A DNA stretch of 64,000 nt from Bryopsis sp. KO-2023. Its lineage: Eukaryota > Chlorophyta > Ulvophyceae > Bryopsidales > Bryopsidaceae. Within the stretch, counting starts at the first letter, position 1, and the number at the start of each line of letters is the position of its first letter. The position numbers were made by a program, and so were the translations under genes. The stretch covers positions 955,001 to 1,019,000 of the forward strand of contig BSYQ01000006.1 of assembly GCA_030272585.1 (NCBI GenBank), in the 5' to 3' direction. Under the pieces are notes generated by a model, which made no database searches, was not told the DNA's origin, and saw nothing but the letters and a program-made list of their open reading frames with translations. Shown one piece after another: positions 10,275 through 23,300 of the stretch.

Positions 10275-13200
10275 TCAAGACCAACATGAAGAAAAGCTTT
10301 TCGCAACTGCATCTTTTTTTATATTCAAGGCAGTGTTTGTCTTTTTCCTCTGGGTCTTGATTGCAATTTTTAGCAGTCCAATATTGCCAGTTGGCAATGG
10401 ACACCCTAAATTTGCATTTTCCATCCATTCACGCAACTCCACAAAAAACACATCAACGATCTCCTTCAACATGTATGCAATATAAATGACAGCTGTCATG
10501 ATAAATATAATCGACACGACCACTCTCCCTCCATGAGTCATTTCTGGCTGGTCCACTAAATTCCCAATGATGAATGCCAAGGTGGAAATCGCCAAAGATC
10601 CCAGCTCCAGAATATTAAGCTTCGGTTGCATGAACGGCTGAAAATACATCTGGAGAATAATGGAACCCATCATTGTAAAAATTGCAAGGTTTCCTTGAAT
10701 TCCAGTCCCCAAAGTCCGCCCAAACACCACGACTGCAGCAAGCAAGGCTTTCCTGAGCAAGATCACCACTTCCCAGGCTGCCGTATTCTTTTTGTATGCT
10801 TGATACAAGAATCCATATCGCCTGATCACCTCCTCTTGTTCCAGAACATCTGTGCTCCGTGTGAGTTTGTAAAGCAGCCATCCAGGGAATCCTAAGGAAA
10901 TTAAAAGCAACCCAGGCACCCCAACGAAACCGACAAGGAATGCATGAGATCCTCTGTAGCAAACCACACCGGTGTCTTGAACCCACAGCAAGCCTCCCAC
11001 AGGGCTGGCACTCACACAGTAGAAAATCCGAACAAGCGTCCTCGTCATGCTGTACGCATACACAGACAGTCATAAACTGCGATGCATCAATAGCCATGGT
11101 CTGTTGCAGTATGAAATATACTGTGAATTATTTGCTTAAAGGGAAACATGCCCTTCACCAATCATGCAACAGAAAAAGACCTCTCGGCTTTCATTATCCA
11201 AAAATGCTCACCTGATGTAAGACGCTTGCTGGACAGCCGAAAGGGCAACACCTGACCAAAGCATGATATCCTGGAATGATTTTTTGCTCCTCAATGCATA
11301 GGCATAATAGACTACGACAAGCGCAGCCCAGACCATGAATGGTACAACTGCCAAGAATATTGATGTCTGGATGGATCTAGGGAGATGATTTTCCCTCAGC
11401 GAAAATGCACACTCCAATGAAAAAAAATTGCTGCTGTCGGCCACTCCTGAGATGACATCTGCATGAATTAAAAAAAACTGGAACGTTAATTCTTGGTTGA
11501 AAACAAATTCATTGTTTGGAGGAAACTTTTACCACTGTGGAAGCATACGCGAAAGATTAATTTGGTCATATGCGGACTGAAAGAAAACTCACCCCAGGAG
11601 GACAGCACCATCTGCATGCTCCGAGTCCAGCTCACATTGATGACTGCAGCAGATCCAGTCACTTGAAAAAAATTCACAAGGATCTGAAAAGACAGCACAG
11701 GGCCACGTGAATTCTCCATTTTTCTGTCTTACGAGTTGGTGGTTGGAATTTGTGCCGCTAGGCAGCTCACCTTGAAAACGTCGGAGGACCTCAATTTTCT
11801 TTGCTTGGCATTCTGGCGGGTGTTCTGATGCTCTACATCTTCATCCGGAATCGTACCGGAGATATAAGCTGTCAGGTCCAACCCACCATGTGATCCCGAC
11901 GCGAGAGCCCCACTTGCACTGGCAGCAGATGATTGTTCAGCAAGCACTCCTTGAGAATACCTTGCAGCACTTTTCACGAAGATCAGGGACAACAATGCCA
12001 ATGCCAGCATAACCACCCCGATTCCCAGCCCGGCAGGCACCCCTCCCTGACACTCTGTGCATTTGAAGCGACTTCTCCCATGCGATGTGTCGCAGCTCCC
12101 ACACAAAACGTCACTGTAACCCTGCCGCCAGAAATTAAAAAACCGTCATCTCATGTTTTTTTTCTCACCCCTAGAAATGCCCAAAACAAAGTTCTCACAT
12201 TTACCTGTGCACATTGTGGATAATCTCTCGTGGAGTTGAAGTTGGAGGCAAAAAGAAAGTTGGTGCGATTTGGATACGTGCATGCTTCTTCGGTCAAGCA
12301 TGCATGCAGCTGGGATGAGCGAGGCCCAGAGTGCCAGAACCCATCTAGAGGGGCTAACCTCCCTCCAGAGCACTTGGCTTTTTCCACCGGACATGGTGTG
12401 CAGTTCTCATCAGTCACATCAAAGGAGAAGAAATCGTCAGCACATCTGTCGCACCGCAGTCCATCCTCTCTGGACACCTCCCCGATGACACACTCTCGAA
12501 CCGCCACCGTGATGAACTCCGTCACAATCCTCTTCCCATCTTTTGAGGTCAACTTGAAGGACAGATTGTAGTTGTCCGGCAATGCCCTCAGAAACATTCC
12601 AGGCACAGTGAGAGCCCCGCTCATCAACACGCCCTCGCTGGTTACAGGGCTGCCGAACAGCTCTCCTCCAGGTGTGGTCACTCCCACTCTGAGAGTCACA
12701 TTATCCAAGGAGATCTGGCCAAACGCGTCAAGGGGGGTGACTTTGATACCTGGGAGCTCTTCACCACTGGCATGGTCAGCAATTTCAGACGGGGATATCG
12801 ACACAGATTCAAAAATTGTCCCCAAGGGAGCTGGTTTTTGCCTATCCCTTTGTGAAATTCCACCCAATCCACATTTCTGCACGCCCTCCTCCATCGCATC
12901 GGCCGCGCTCCAGCACTTGTCGTCGCAACAAATATTGTTCTTGAAGCTACTGAGAAAAATGTCTGACCCAGAATCCTCGGCTTGGTTTCCTCCAAACTTT
13001 GTGCTGTTAAGTTGCACTTGAGGTTCAGGCACCTCGGATTTCTCCAGGGAGGGCTCGCAATCTGCCAGGCGATCTTCCACAAAGAGGTCGTACCCCAAAG
13101 CTAGGCAATTTGGCTGGGTTGTCTCCTCTGCTGAAACGTGGAGTCCACCTGAATATGCACATTTTTTACATGAGTGATTTTTAATGTTCCTTTTTGGATT

Positions 13201-16200
13201 TGTCTCCACTCTTTTGGACGATGTCTCAGTCTGGTTCACCCTATTTTCATTCCATCCTCGGAAAAAATCCTCGGCACAGCATCACTTGTTACCTCCATTT
13301 TTCGCCTGGTTTCCCCGGATGTCACAGGAGCTGCATCCCCAAGGAACCGATCGGCTGCTGGCAAAGCTAGCAAAATGCATTGCAAAGCCACCTCCCTTCT
13401 CGATAGCAGCATTGTTCCTGATGATGATATTTTCACCACGGAAAATCGCATCCTCAAGGTAAACCCCACCACCAGACTGTGCTGCTGTGCAGTTGATAAT
13501 GGAGGAATTCACGAGGGTCAGATTTGTGGCTGGCAATGCTCTGATGGCACCTCCAGATGCAATTCCTTTCCCACCAAACCCAGCAGCGTTGGAATCAAAA
13601 ATGCATGATTCACACCCGAAGCTTCTCTCTTTGAGATCAACGGCCCCACCGCCTTCCAGGGCAACATTCTCCACAAACTGAACATGTTTGAGCAGCACGA
13701 GATCAAGGTTGGTTTCGAATGTTGCGGTGTCTGACTGGCCGAATGAGACGGCACCTCCAAATTTGGCCGCATTCCCAAAAAAGGATACATTATTCACCAT
13801 GACTTCGCCACTGATGACTGACAATGCTCCTCCTGTGAGTGCTGCCCCCATCCGGAAGGTGGAATCCTCCAAGGTCAATATTTTCGCATGAAAAACATAC
13901 ATAGCTCCTCCACGTGAAGCTACATTTTTAGAAAAGTGGCAGTCTTTGAATTCTGAGACCAAGCCCAAACCAGACATCACCACAGCTCCACCCTTGCTGG
14001 TGATGGATTCCACTCCTCCACTGCTCAAATTCTCACCAGCCCTGTTGCCGGTAAAGTTTGAGGAGTGCATCGTGACAATCGAGTTCTTGTTGCCTTTTAT
14101 TAGATTGAAGCTCTCATCCTTCAAAAAAAGGGTGCAAAAACAGACTGCCTTTTAAAAATATGGAACGCACTCTTGAATGGAAAGATACTTCCAACGGGTG
14201 CAGGGTTTGAACAAGTATCATGCACCAACTTTTTTTTTAATTACCTCACAAAACATTGCTCCACCCTGAAAGCGGGCAACGTTGGCTTCAAAGGCACAAC
14301 GAGACAGGGAAAGGTCAACTTGCTGAACATAAATGCCCCCACCAACATCATTAGCTCGATTCCCTAAAAAGCTCGTAGCTTTGATTGATGCGTTTGGGGA
14401 GGAAGCCTGCAAGACGGTCCAATTTGAATCACAGCAATCGAAACATTTCTAAAGCTACATTTTTGTACGAATACTATTGAATCAAACAAACAAACAAAAA
14501 TAATTACATGCGAATATGCCGCCTGTCATCTATTGCAAAAGGTTCAAAAAATGTAGCACTGTTGAAACAATACCCCTTACTTGAAATTCAATGAGATGAA
14601 TGGCTCCTCCAATCTCTGCGGAGTTGTTTTGAAACAGACTGTCCTCCATTTCCAGGTCCACACCAAGTAAACGGAGACCTCCTAAGCTCGCAGAGTTATG
14701 TTTGAATTGTACTTCCTTTGCTTCGAGATGTGCCTTTCCCTGAACATACCCAAACGAGATATCATTCGGGGACCATGGTCAAAAGACATAATAGCTGAAC
14801 AAGTTCGGATACCGACAAAAACAGCAGTGGATTATTTGGCTCATCCATGTGCTTACTTCACCAGACACTGCCACACTGGCGTCAATCGCGCCCCCTAATA
14901 ACCCAGTGTTCCTTGTGAAATTTGATTTTATAATGGTTGCATTTGTGGATGACAATCTGATTGCACCGCCTTGACTTGTCACAACATTGTCTTGGAAGCT
15001 GCTTCCTTCCAACAGCAAAATGCCACCCTGAAAGGAACAGAAAAAAAAACACCTTGAAAATAGCTTTGATTGCTATTAGGGAGGGGGGATGTCAGGTCGT
15101 GAAGAGATGGCCTATTGTCAACAGAAGGGCCCTGAAAACTATTTTGGCCAGAGAATTGGTTTGTGGACCTACACTGGCATCTATTCCTCCACCAGAATTT
15201 GCTTCATTGTGAACAAAACTGGAATCGACAATGGCAGTTTCGGGTATCTCCACCAGACGAATTGCCCCTCCAAATGTGGTGCTTTTTTCAGCGTCCTGTC
15301 CAACAAAAGGGAAAGAAAGACCTGAGAAGGGAAAACTGTATCTCCTCACATTTTATTTTTATTTTAAATATTTGCACGGTTCGAACAACTTGAAACCATA
15401 GGGAAAAATTCCCGAATTTTCTCAGGCAAACTTTGTACAAACAAGCCCATCACCATTTTGGACAGAATTGGACCAAGCGCCAAGAATCAGTTTGAGAAAG
15501 GCCCCCCCCAAATTGGTACAGACTCTCAAACTGCTGGAACCTGGGCAATGAAACAGACCACCATTCGGTGAAATATTATCTTTGCGGAGGAAGCATACCT
15601 CAAAACTGTTGTTGTCCTCGCTCTTCACCACCTTGTTTTCAGAAAAAGAACAGTGGGATATTTCAAGGCCAGAAATTCGTAAGCCATATGCAGCGCCACC
15701 AGAACTGAAACCAAAGGCATTATTCTTTGTGAAGTTTGAACCCTTGATGGATGCTCGCAAAACAGCTCCAACAAGGTAAAAGGCACCTCCAAAGGTTCCC
15801 CTTGGATCACCAACAGCTGAATTCCCATCAAATGTGCAGCCAGTGATCTTTACATCAGATCCATTGATCTCCTGCAAAAAAATAAACACACTGTCTCGTA
15901 CGGAAGCAAAAAACCAGTGTATTCCTACCATGCACTTTCTCATATGGTTTTCCTTCTTGATTTCGTGGGATATTTTTTGTTCTTGAGGGCAACAATAAAC
16001 TGTATGGATCCTGTGCGGAAGAAAAAACTGCCAAATCAAGAATACCAAACAAGCGATAGCTGTTGCAGTGTAGTGAATTTCTTCCTGCCATGCACCCTGT
16101 TTTCAATTGCCAATCTAAAAATGAATCCCACCTGTGCATGGATGGCAAGGGCCCCGCCAGAAAATTGTGCTTGGTTGTCAGTGAAAGTGGACTTCTTGAT

Positions 16201-19200
16201 CAAAATTTGAGGTAACTCTGAAATGAATAGGGCACCCCCCAAAAAAACACCTTCCTCCTGTGAAATTCACGAGTGAACGCACCTTAACCAATGGTCATCC
16301 AAAAATTGTGTTCATGCTCAAAAGGACCTCTAAGATTTGACAGGAGGGTTTGGGGCATCCAATGGGTTTTAATAATTTTAGGACAGGGTTTTGACAGCAG
16401 GTGTTTTTTTTCCTCATCAAAATGAGAAAGTGGGCGGATAACGTTAGTCATTGGGGGATCAAAAATTTATGTATGCAGAATTGCAAGTATTGTAGATTCA
16501 GGCATGATTAAAGCAAAAGCCAGGCAGAATTGTCAACAAATTCGGCAGGCGTGCATTACCGCTTTTTGTCCCATCGCTTTGTTCCTGTTGAATTTTGATC
16601 CGGAGATTTTGACACTTCTGAGGAAAGAGCCAAAGATTGCCCCTCCTCCTCCTGCTGCCTCCCCTCCACTCCCCGCCACATTGTTTGAAAATGTGACATT
16701 GTCAAGCGTGATGGACGTTCCATTACCAAGAAGTGCCATTGCACCCCCAAAGTAGGAATCGCTGAAACTGTTTCCTTCAGCCGAGTTTTTTTCGAAAGTC
16801 GTTCCTCTGACTTCAAGGTTTGTGGGACCTGATTCCAATGCCTGGATTCATACAAATAAACAGGAAAATCCAAAAAACACATGACTAGTGGGGATATGAA
16901 AACATTCGAACCTGGTTGAAATGGGAAAGAATCTGTCGAAAATTGAGTTCAATGATACGAGAAGAATTCGCCGTTCGTTAAACTGGATACTTTCCTACTG
17001 ATTTCCTTTCTTTGGTCGAGCATTTGGGGGAAACTATCGTTATTGGATAGACTGCCCAACCAAGGAACAGTCAAGTGTTTGAGAACACTGTCAAGCTTTT
17101 CTTTTTCTTTCTAGGAATAGCAATAGTTTGGTAGTCAATGTTTAATCTCACCTCCACATAAAGAGCCCCACCGATGTTTGCCTGGTTTTTGGCAAAGTTG
17201 GATTCCAGAATCGAGATCTCAGCAATGCCAACAAAATTCACTGCCCCTCCTCGTATGAGCACCGATTTGTTCTCATTTTCCACGGCAACACCCTGTGAAA
17301 AGAGCACAGAAGATTAAGAACCCCTCATTGAAATTGGATTATTCATCATTGCACTCTGAAACTGGAATAAGCTATTGTCTCCTAGCAAATATCGAATGTG
17401 GCACAAAACATGTGAAAACATATTTGTTGCAGGCCTAAAAACCTACAGATCCTTTTTCAGGGTTTCAATAATCCTCTTCCAAAAATTCGCTTTGCTCACC
17501 TCGTTCGCTGTGTGTGGATCAAAGTTCCCCACTTGGTTCCTAACAAATTCTGACCTCGAGATTTTTATCTTTTTTGATCGAGCCACATTCAGAGCACCTC
17601 CAGCGACTCCAGCTTTGTTTTTAACAAAAGTGCAGTCTTTCAATGTGGCCTCCGTTCCATTATTAAACATTGCAATAGCACCTCCCACTGCGTGAAAACC
17701 CTCATAACCAAATCTTGCATGATTTTTTCTTAAAACACATCTCTCCAACTCTAGGCTCGTCACATTGGGCAGAGAGCTCTGACATCACGGCATAAGAAAA
17801 TAAATATGAGGTTATATTCAGAAACTGTTAAAGAAAGCAAAACTTTTTGCTCCAGAATACAACCGAATACTTCCAAAAATAATCTCACCTGTACATGAAG
17901 TGCACCACCTTGAAAGGAATGATTTTCAATGAAAGTGCTCTCCTGCACGGAAATCATCGTTCCATTGAAAGCGCTAATAGCCCCTCCAACAGAGACCGCT
18001 GAATTGTTCACAAAAGTCGCTCCAAAAATCTGTGCATTTAATTTTGGTCCGAGGAACGCTATCCCCCCTCCTGGTCTCCAATTGGAGTCATTCTTGTACT
18101 CGCCATAAACCCGGTTCCCAACAAACTCCACATCCCTGATGTTCACTTCTGAACCCTTCTCACCCTAACAGAAAGTCACACTGAAAATTATATCAATGCA
18201 CTTCATACAAGGCAAAAACATGCTCCCAAATACTGCGGGATTCAGCCACTGAACATTTATTTGTCCATCCACTCACGCACCTTGACAAAGATTGCTCCTC
18301 CTTCATCAAAGGCCAGGTTTTCAATGAAGCGAGAGTCTGACAAATTGAGATCAGAGTTCTGTACATAAATAGCCCCGCCTTGCTCAGTAGCATGGTTGCT
18401 TTCAAACAAAGAGTCCATGACGACTGTAGACCCCCCTTTCGCAACAGAAATTGCCCCTCCATACACCCCCTCGTTATCCTTCGTTGTGATATTTTCCATC
18501 TGAATGGTGGAACCAATCGCTGAAACGCATGCAGGTCCCTTGGTATTTGCATTGTTTTCGAATACTATGTCCTTCAAAATCACATTTTCAGATTTTTTTA
18601 CGTGCAACAGCCCTGATGTACTATTTATATTGCACCCGACAAAGGAGAATCCAGCAAGCAACACATCATTGGCCCTGGAAGGAAAACAACAAAACCACAC
18701 AATGTGATTTCTTTTTTTTTGGAGGACATGTTGGTAAAAACTCATCAGCCAGATGTCCTTTAATGAGCATTGAGAAAGCAGATGTCAACACCATGAGCAA
18801 ACATGACTATTTAAGTGTGATGTTGTCGCGAATTGACAGTTTTCGACCTTATGTCAACGGCTGGCTGCGTTTTGTCATCCAGGCATGGAATAGTCGTCCG
18901 CGACCCTTTGATCGAAACTGCGCTCTTAATCTTCAGGGTATCATCAAGCTTCATTTCCGTGAGATCGAATTTGACCTCTGCCTTCTCAGGCAAACAGTTG
19001 AAAACCTGCTGAATGCCACCTTCGACGCCAGCAAGCGTGTCGACATCAAGCAGTATAAAACCCGTGGAACTTGATAGTTTTCGTACATCCTTGCACCCTG
19101 GAGCGGGACCACCTAAACCGTTAGTGCTTCGGGCTTAATCTACAAAGCTTTCTTCCGGACTCCAGTGCGAGCCTTGCTCGCTAACCCAAGCGATCCGACT

Positions 19201-19300
19201 AGAGTCGCAAAAAGCTGTTGTCACCAGTTTCTTCTTGGGCGGTGGTCCCTGGGCTGAGAGCGGCGGCCAGCACCACCGCCAACAAAACTCCACGCCACAT
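10275..19300 (-). CDS. P2: giant Pmp-repeat beta-helix protein with C-terminal multi-pass membrane domain
   Basis: Nineteen exons, all joined by GT-AG introns in consistent phase: 19225-19300, 18848-19112, 18281-18674, 17889-18164, 17500-17778, 17152-17292, 16560-16841, 16132-16257, 15599-15871, 15173-15295, 14857-15027, 14575-14739, 14248-14406, 13293-14118, 12205-13148, 11771-12121, 11593-11683, 11212-11458, 10275-11049. This gives about 1,987 residues with no interruption seen. Order: signal peptide (MWRGVLLAVVLAAALS), conserved 88-residue module, a long right-handed beta-helix of Pmp repeats (GGA[IV] and F..N motifs), a Cys-rich part (CDRCADDF, CTPCPVEKAKC, then LCGSCDTSHG and CTECQGG), and about nine membrane helices including YGFLYQAYKKNTAAWEVVIL. 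Pmp repeats form solenoids on cell surfaces. Receptor, adhesin or channel role is inference. It lies tail to tail with P1 and is the mirror partner of P3. Confidence 0.88.
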
Positions 19301-19596
19301 TGGACTCGAAAAGCCGCGAGTGCGCACGTTGGCTGGCCATGGCGAACCCTGTTTGACCGCGAAGTCAGTCATTCCAAACTGCAGTCTGGGGTCCTCCGCC
19401 TCCGAAAACTGACAAACTCCTCAATTGGGTCGTGTGCAGAGCTGAGCTGTGGTGTGTCCCACCGCCGAAGAGAGTGGTTGTACGAATCACGATATGATTT
19501 ACTCAGCAGAGATTATCATCCCCCGGTCCTGGTGAACGCGCGCCGGTCTGCCCCGCTGGCGAGTCACCTGACCTTTTAAAAAAGGAGGGTCCAGAT

Positions 19597-19862
19597 CAGC
19601 CTATTTTTTGTGGCCCAATGTGGCCACAGCAAATAATTAGAATGACACATTTTGTGGAACATCCACTCAAAGCTTGTAAGGCCTCGGGCCACAGCCAAGA
19701 AATCAACCGACATTCCACAAGAATCAAAACCAAGCCTTATAATTCGTATTATGAACTTGTGGCCACATTTTAGTTTTTTCGGACAAATTGGGGTCACAAC
19801 AAGATGAAATGGCCAAATTTAGGGCCACTTTGGGGCCAGTGAAATTGATAAAAAATACACTG
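19597..19862. mobile_element. hAT-like MITE, left-arm copy
   Basis: A 266-bp non-coding element with near-matching ends: CAGCCTATTTTTT at the left and AAAAAATACACTG at the right (the right-arm copy keeps CAGTGTATTTTTT at the matching end). The interior is rich in GTGGCC/GGCCAC. The flanks carry TCCAGAT on both sides, like a degenerate 7-8 bp target duplication. CAGTG ends and an about 8-bp target site are typical of hAT elements. It sits only about 38 bp from the inner breakpoint of the inverted duplication. Confidence 0.55.
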
Positions 19863-19888
19863 GACTCCAGATTACTGCCCTGCAGGCA

Positions 19889-20284
19889 TGATCGCCCCTC
19901 ATCCCGACTGAGCCCCACTCTGAATTCCCATCCGCATCAGCCACCGTATGCACTGCATTCGCTGATCATGCGAGTGCTTTTCTGAAAGAGATTGTTGAGG
20001 CCAGGGGCTTGGAGAAGGAACATCCATTCGTTTTTCCAGTCACCCCTGGGCTTGCGGACATCGTTCCGGAGGAAGTCAAGCTGATCAGGTTTGAGACTGT
20101 CCAAGAGGCGGGAAGGAACTGTGGGGAATCCAGGTTCTGGGCTGGGGTCAATTTCAAGCCTGCAGTGGCAGCTGGAGAGAAATTGGCAGAACGGGTTGGG
20201 GAAAAGTCGTATGAGTTTGTTAAGAACCTGGCCATGGGGGTGGTACCAAAAAATTGTTGGTGGTGCACTCAGGCTTCAGGGTGA
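19889..20284 (+). pseudogene. C-terminal exon fragment of a vanadium-haloperoxidase/PAP2-like protein
   Basis: The frame reads SPLIPTEPHSEFPSASATVC at its start, then TAFADHASAFLKEIVEARG, a variable loop, and SRFWAGVNFKPAVAAGEKLA followed by ERVGEKSYEFV, with a stop at 20284. In plant and algal vanadium-type haloperoxidase/PAP2 proteins the corresponding motifs are PLI.TPpHPEYPSGH and RF.aGvHF..a...G. Here the catalytic-type Gly-His of PSGH and the His of GVHF are replaced (PSAS, GVNF), so enzyme activity is doubtful. Nothing upstream encodes the rest of the protein: the 5' side is the inverted-repeat boundary. The 5' end could be a splice acceptor near 19887. Best read as an exon left stranded by the rearrangement. 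Confidence 0.6.
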
Positions 20285-21063
20285 CTCATCAAGTGATTCA
20301 TTAAGTGTGATTTGATTTAAATATGGGTGAAGTGATCGATTGAAATGTCCAGCTGATTTTTTCTCTCCAGCCAACTGGAGCGCTGGAAGTTCTATTTTTT
20401 TTTTTGTTCAAGTGTTTTGGGGCTAGTTTCGTGTTTGAAATTACTTACATGACTGTTCTTTATTACCAACATTCTTTTTTTTATTTTTTTTGTCAATTTT
20501 TTTTTCTGATCCCAAGTGATCTTTTGTTTTATTTTTTTATTATTTTGTCAACAAAAAGTGTTTTACAACATTTATTTTACAAAAGTTTCGACAAGAGTGG
20601 CTGAAAATAGTCAGTTCGTAAGATTGTATCATTTTCTACATCAAAACTTCAAGGTCCAAAACCAACATCCCTGAGGCCTGTGCACTCAGTGCTATGCCCA
20701 TCCCCACATCACCCCCTTACTTTCAGCAGCTTCAAATTTCAATTAAAATTAATGTACGCTATGACATACCTCAAGGGTCATTCATTCTCAAAACCATTGT
20801 CAAGAAAAAAAATATAATTTCACGCCTACACAGAGAACGAGTCAATACTGGCTTAATAGTTCTCATCACCCTGTGAAAATTGACACTCGTTTACTGGACT
20901 CTCAATGGCGAGCCCTCTACGCCCAATGAGAACTCACCCCTCATCCCCAACCACACCTTTCCCTGACCTTTGATTCAGTGGCGGTTACAGAGGGCGGCGC
21001 GTGTTCTTGCGTTCGTTTTTAAAGAATCTGGCGCTGAAGCCTCTACTTTCAGCAACCAGTCCC
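20285..21063. other. AT-rich stretch without a supported gene
   Basis: T-rich low-complexity DNA (20390-20600) followed by sequence without a convincing frame. It may contain the 3' flank of the haloperoxidase-like fragment and of the Cys-rich ORF on the other strand. Confidence 0.5.
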
Positions 21064-21468
21064 TCAGTATTGAAGGAGCGTACCGTCTAAAGTACAATAC
21101 CAAGCTCCACGCATATCTACGCCATAGGACGCTCCCTTATCTCGCAGGCTCTCCAAGCCATATAGATCGTATGCACTCATCGCATAGTCCTCCTTGTTGC
21201 ACCTCGGGCAACGTCGCCTGTACCTTGCGGTGTGGTAATACCAATTCTTACAAGCAAATATGTCCGTGCGCAAAGCGACGTCCATCTCGTCGGAGTGCTG
21301 GCAGTTTCCACAACGCATCTTCTGGGTGCAGTTCCCCATTCTAGATCGTCTTTGAACAGGGTTCAAGCAACTGCACAGTTCCCAGGATCCCAACCTGATG
21401 TCCGTTTCAATCAACAAATTCACTCCTCCGACTTCGAACTCTTGGCCGCGATGATGTGCAGCACTCAT
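21064..21468 (-). CDS. hypothetical Cys-rich protein, possible zinc ribbon
   Basis: A single uninterrupted 134-codon frame. Paired cysteines (CSC, CTQKMRCGNC, and CPRC about 40 residues later) are spaced like zinc-binding knuckles, with aromatic-rich sequence between them (ACKNWYYHTARYRRRC). There is no signal peptide or membrane helix. It would be divergent from the membrane-protein gene starting at 21687. I recognise no family, and an overlapping frame exists on the plus strand (20970-21344), so the call rests only on cysteine spacing and openness. Confidence 0.35.
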   Translation of the reverse strand: MSAAHHRGQEFEVGGVNLLIETDIRLGSWELCSCLNPVQRRSRMGNCTQKMRCGNCQHSDEMDVALRTDIFACKNWYYHTARYRRRCPRCNKEDYAMSAYDLYGLESLRDKGASYGVDMRGAWYCTLDGTLLQY

Positions 21469-21686
21469 TGCCCTAAGACTCTTTACCCTTCGTCCTCAGG
21501 AGGGACTATCTCGAAGATCCGACGCCAGTCAAGTACGGTGCACCGGTGAAGCTGAGCCGAAGTGTAGCGCGTACCAGTTCCTCTCGCAAGAATAGCTTTG
21601 TGCGTCTGAGTGGAAGGTCACACTTCCGACATCGGCCACTTCCGGATATTTGTTGCCCCAACAACCCACCGATACAGCGCCACGCG

Positions 21687-23300
21687 ATGTCGAAGCGCCC
21701 TTGCCTGAGGATAGTTTGGGATTTCTGCGTGGATTCTTTCTTTTTTCTGTGGTCCTACCTTCTATCCTTTTCTCTGTTCGGAAGCGTGTTGACGATTCGC
21801 AACCGGAGTGACGTCGATGTTGCCATTTTCACCAATACCCACTTTGCCGCCGCAACTGGCTGGAAGGACTGGACAGTTCCGGATAAGTCGGAGGAGAATG
21901 AATCCAAAAGAAAGGCGTGGAGGGTATCTGCTGGGCGTTTCGGAACGTTCTCTGTGCCCCCGACCGTTTCTCTGACTGTCTTGTCCACTGAAGGGCACTT
22001 CATGTTCCACTTTGGCCCGTGGAAAGATCGAACTCCAGAAGGTTTCGTACGTGGCGACTGCCCAAGCGTTCCCACTGCCGACTCCGCAAATTGTGCTGCA
22101 GCCCTGTGGACGGTTGGTTTTTGGCGTGTCCACAGGGCGACTGTCGACAGCGATCTCGGCGTGGAGACGATCCTGAAGCACGGCTGGGTCACCTCGGCGT
22201 GGGGAGAAGGAGACTCCATGGGGGTGCTTCAAAGTTCTGGAAAGTTTTCTGTGGACCCTGATCATAACTTCGATGCAACGGTGAAAGGCGGCCGTGCTCC
22301 AGGGCTCCTGATTCCTGACGTCCGCGTCAAGCTTCCCATGTGAGTGATGTGACTCATCAAATCAAATCTCCTTTCTCGATATTAGCGTTCGCACATGACT
22401 TTCGTCTTGCATGCCAGGAAAGATGAAGAGGTGGAGCAACGGGAAGCGCTCAAAACGTGCTACCTGGAACAGAGGACACCACCGATGTTCACATCCTTCC
22501 TAGTCTTCCTGCCCAACGCTTTGAATGAGCTGAGCTCTCTGATGTCCCTGATGTCTGCCAATGGTCCTCTCAAAATTGTGCTGTCGACATTCATTGTGGT
22601 GCAGCTCATGGTATGGAATGTCATGGGCGGCCCGCCTTTCAACAACAAAGCCTGGAGCGACTACCAGCACATGCGAGACTTCGATTCACGATTATTCCTT
22701 GTTTCCATGTTCGTTCCAGGTTTCCTCCAGGCATTCAGTGCCTTGGTGATAAATCCTGCGCACAGTGGCCCTGAGCTCCTCACTGCACTTCTGGCTTTTG
22801 CTAATCTGGCAGCGTTCATGGTCATTCTGTACTTTCACATTTGGCATGGCCTGCCAAAGAATCGTCGTTGTTTGAAAGCTGTGATGCTGCCATTGTTTTT
22901 CGTGTTCGTGGGGTTTTATGTACTCATGGTCTACAGTTATTACTATGGGCTCCCGGGCATCTTCCTTTGGATTGCCGGCTTGCCAGTGGTGATAGGCACC
23001 CACGTGTACTTTGCCTTCATCCCTAATCGTGTCCAATACTGTGTAAGGAACATCCTGGTGGTTAAGCTCCTCAAGGGGTTGGGAAAAATGTTGAATGCCT
23101 TGTGGAGACTCTTCATAGCTTTTGGAGTGTGGATGGTTGGGATATGCAGTCTTGCTGCTTGGGAAAAATTCGGCCATCTGGTAGCGAACGTCTGGAGGTT
23201 CTTGCCAGAGACGTTGATAGGTATCCTGGTGGTAGCTTCGGTTGGGCTCAATGCATATGTCATCTTTGGAGTACAGGGTTGGTCTATCATTAGCGACTGA
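21687..23300 (+). CDS. two-exon multi-pass membrane protein, function unknown
   Basis: Exon 1 is 21687-22339 and exon 2 is 22418-23300, joined in phase 2 across a 78-bp GT-AG intron, giving about 511 residues. The chosen ATG (MSKRPCLR) precedes a hydrophobic segment (DSFFFLWSYLLSFSLFGSVL) that looks like a signal anchor; an in-frame ATG also exists at 21546. A soluble domain of about 190 residues with repeated W, F and H follows, then a linker and six to seven strong hydrophobic helices (LKIVLSTFIVVQLMVWNVM, LFLVSMFVPGFLQAFSALV, LLAFANLAAFMVILYFHIW, AVMLPLFFVFVGFYVLMVY and others). I do not recognise the family. The layout (exposed N-domain plus helix bundle) fits a transporter- or receptor-like protein, but that is inference. 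Confidence 0.7.

Larger units (their letters stand above)
9378..19900 (+). repeat. left arm of a giant inverted duplication
   Basis: The reverse complement of this 10.5-kb interval matches 33137-44040. Homology starts at about 9378 (CTGCAACTGGGCC, matching GGCCCAGTTGCAG at about 44028-44040). It runs through the 3' flank, the whole P2 gene, its promoter and a hAT-like MITE, and ends near 19900 at CGCCCCTC. All 19 exon positions of P2 have a counterpart in P3 and introns align as well. By eye identity is in the mid to high nineties, with local clusters of differences. One clear structural difference is a 399-bp insertion present only in the right arm. Confidence 0.9.

Noticed and set aside
12572-13021. 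Plus-strand open frames of 100-186 codons inside P2, and the matching minus-strand frames inside P3 (e.g. 39671-40231)
   Set aside because: They are antisense shadows of the conserved P exons; their sequence follows the complement of the coding strand and they recur only because the gene is duplicated.
20970-21344. Plus-strand frame opposite the Cys-rich ORF
   Set aside because: No recognisable motif; the cysteine spacing on the minus strand is the better, still weak, candidate.
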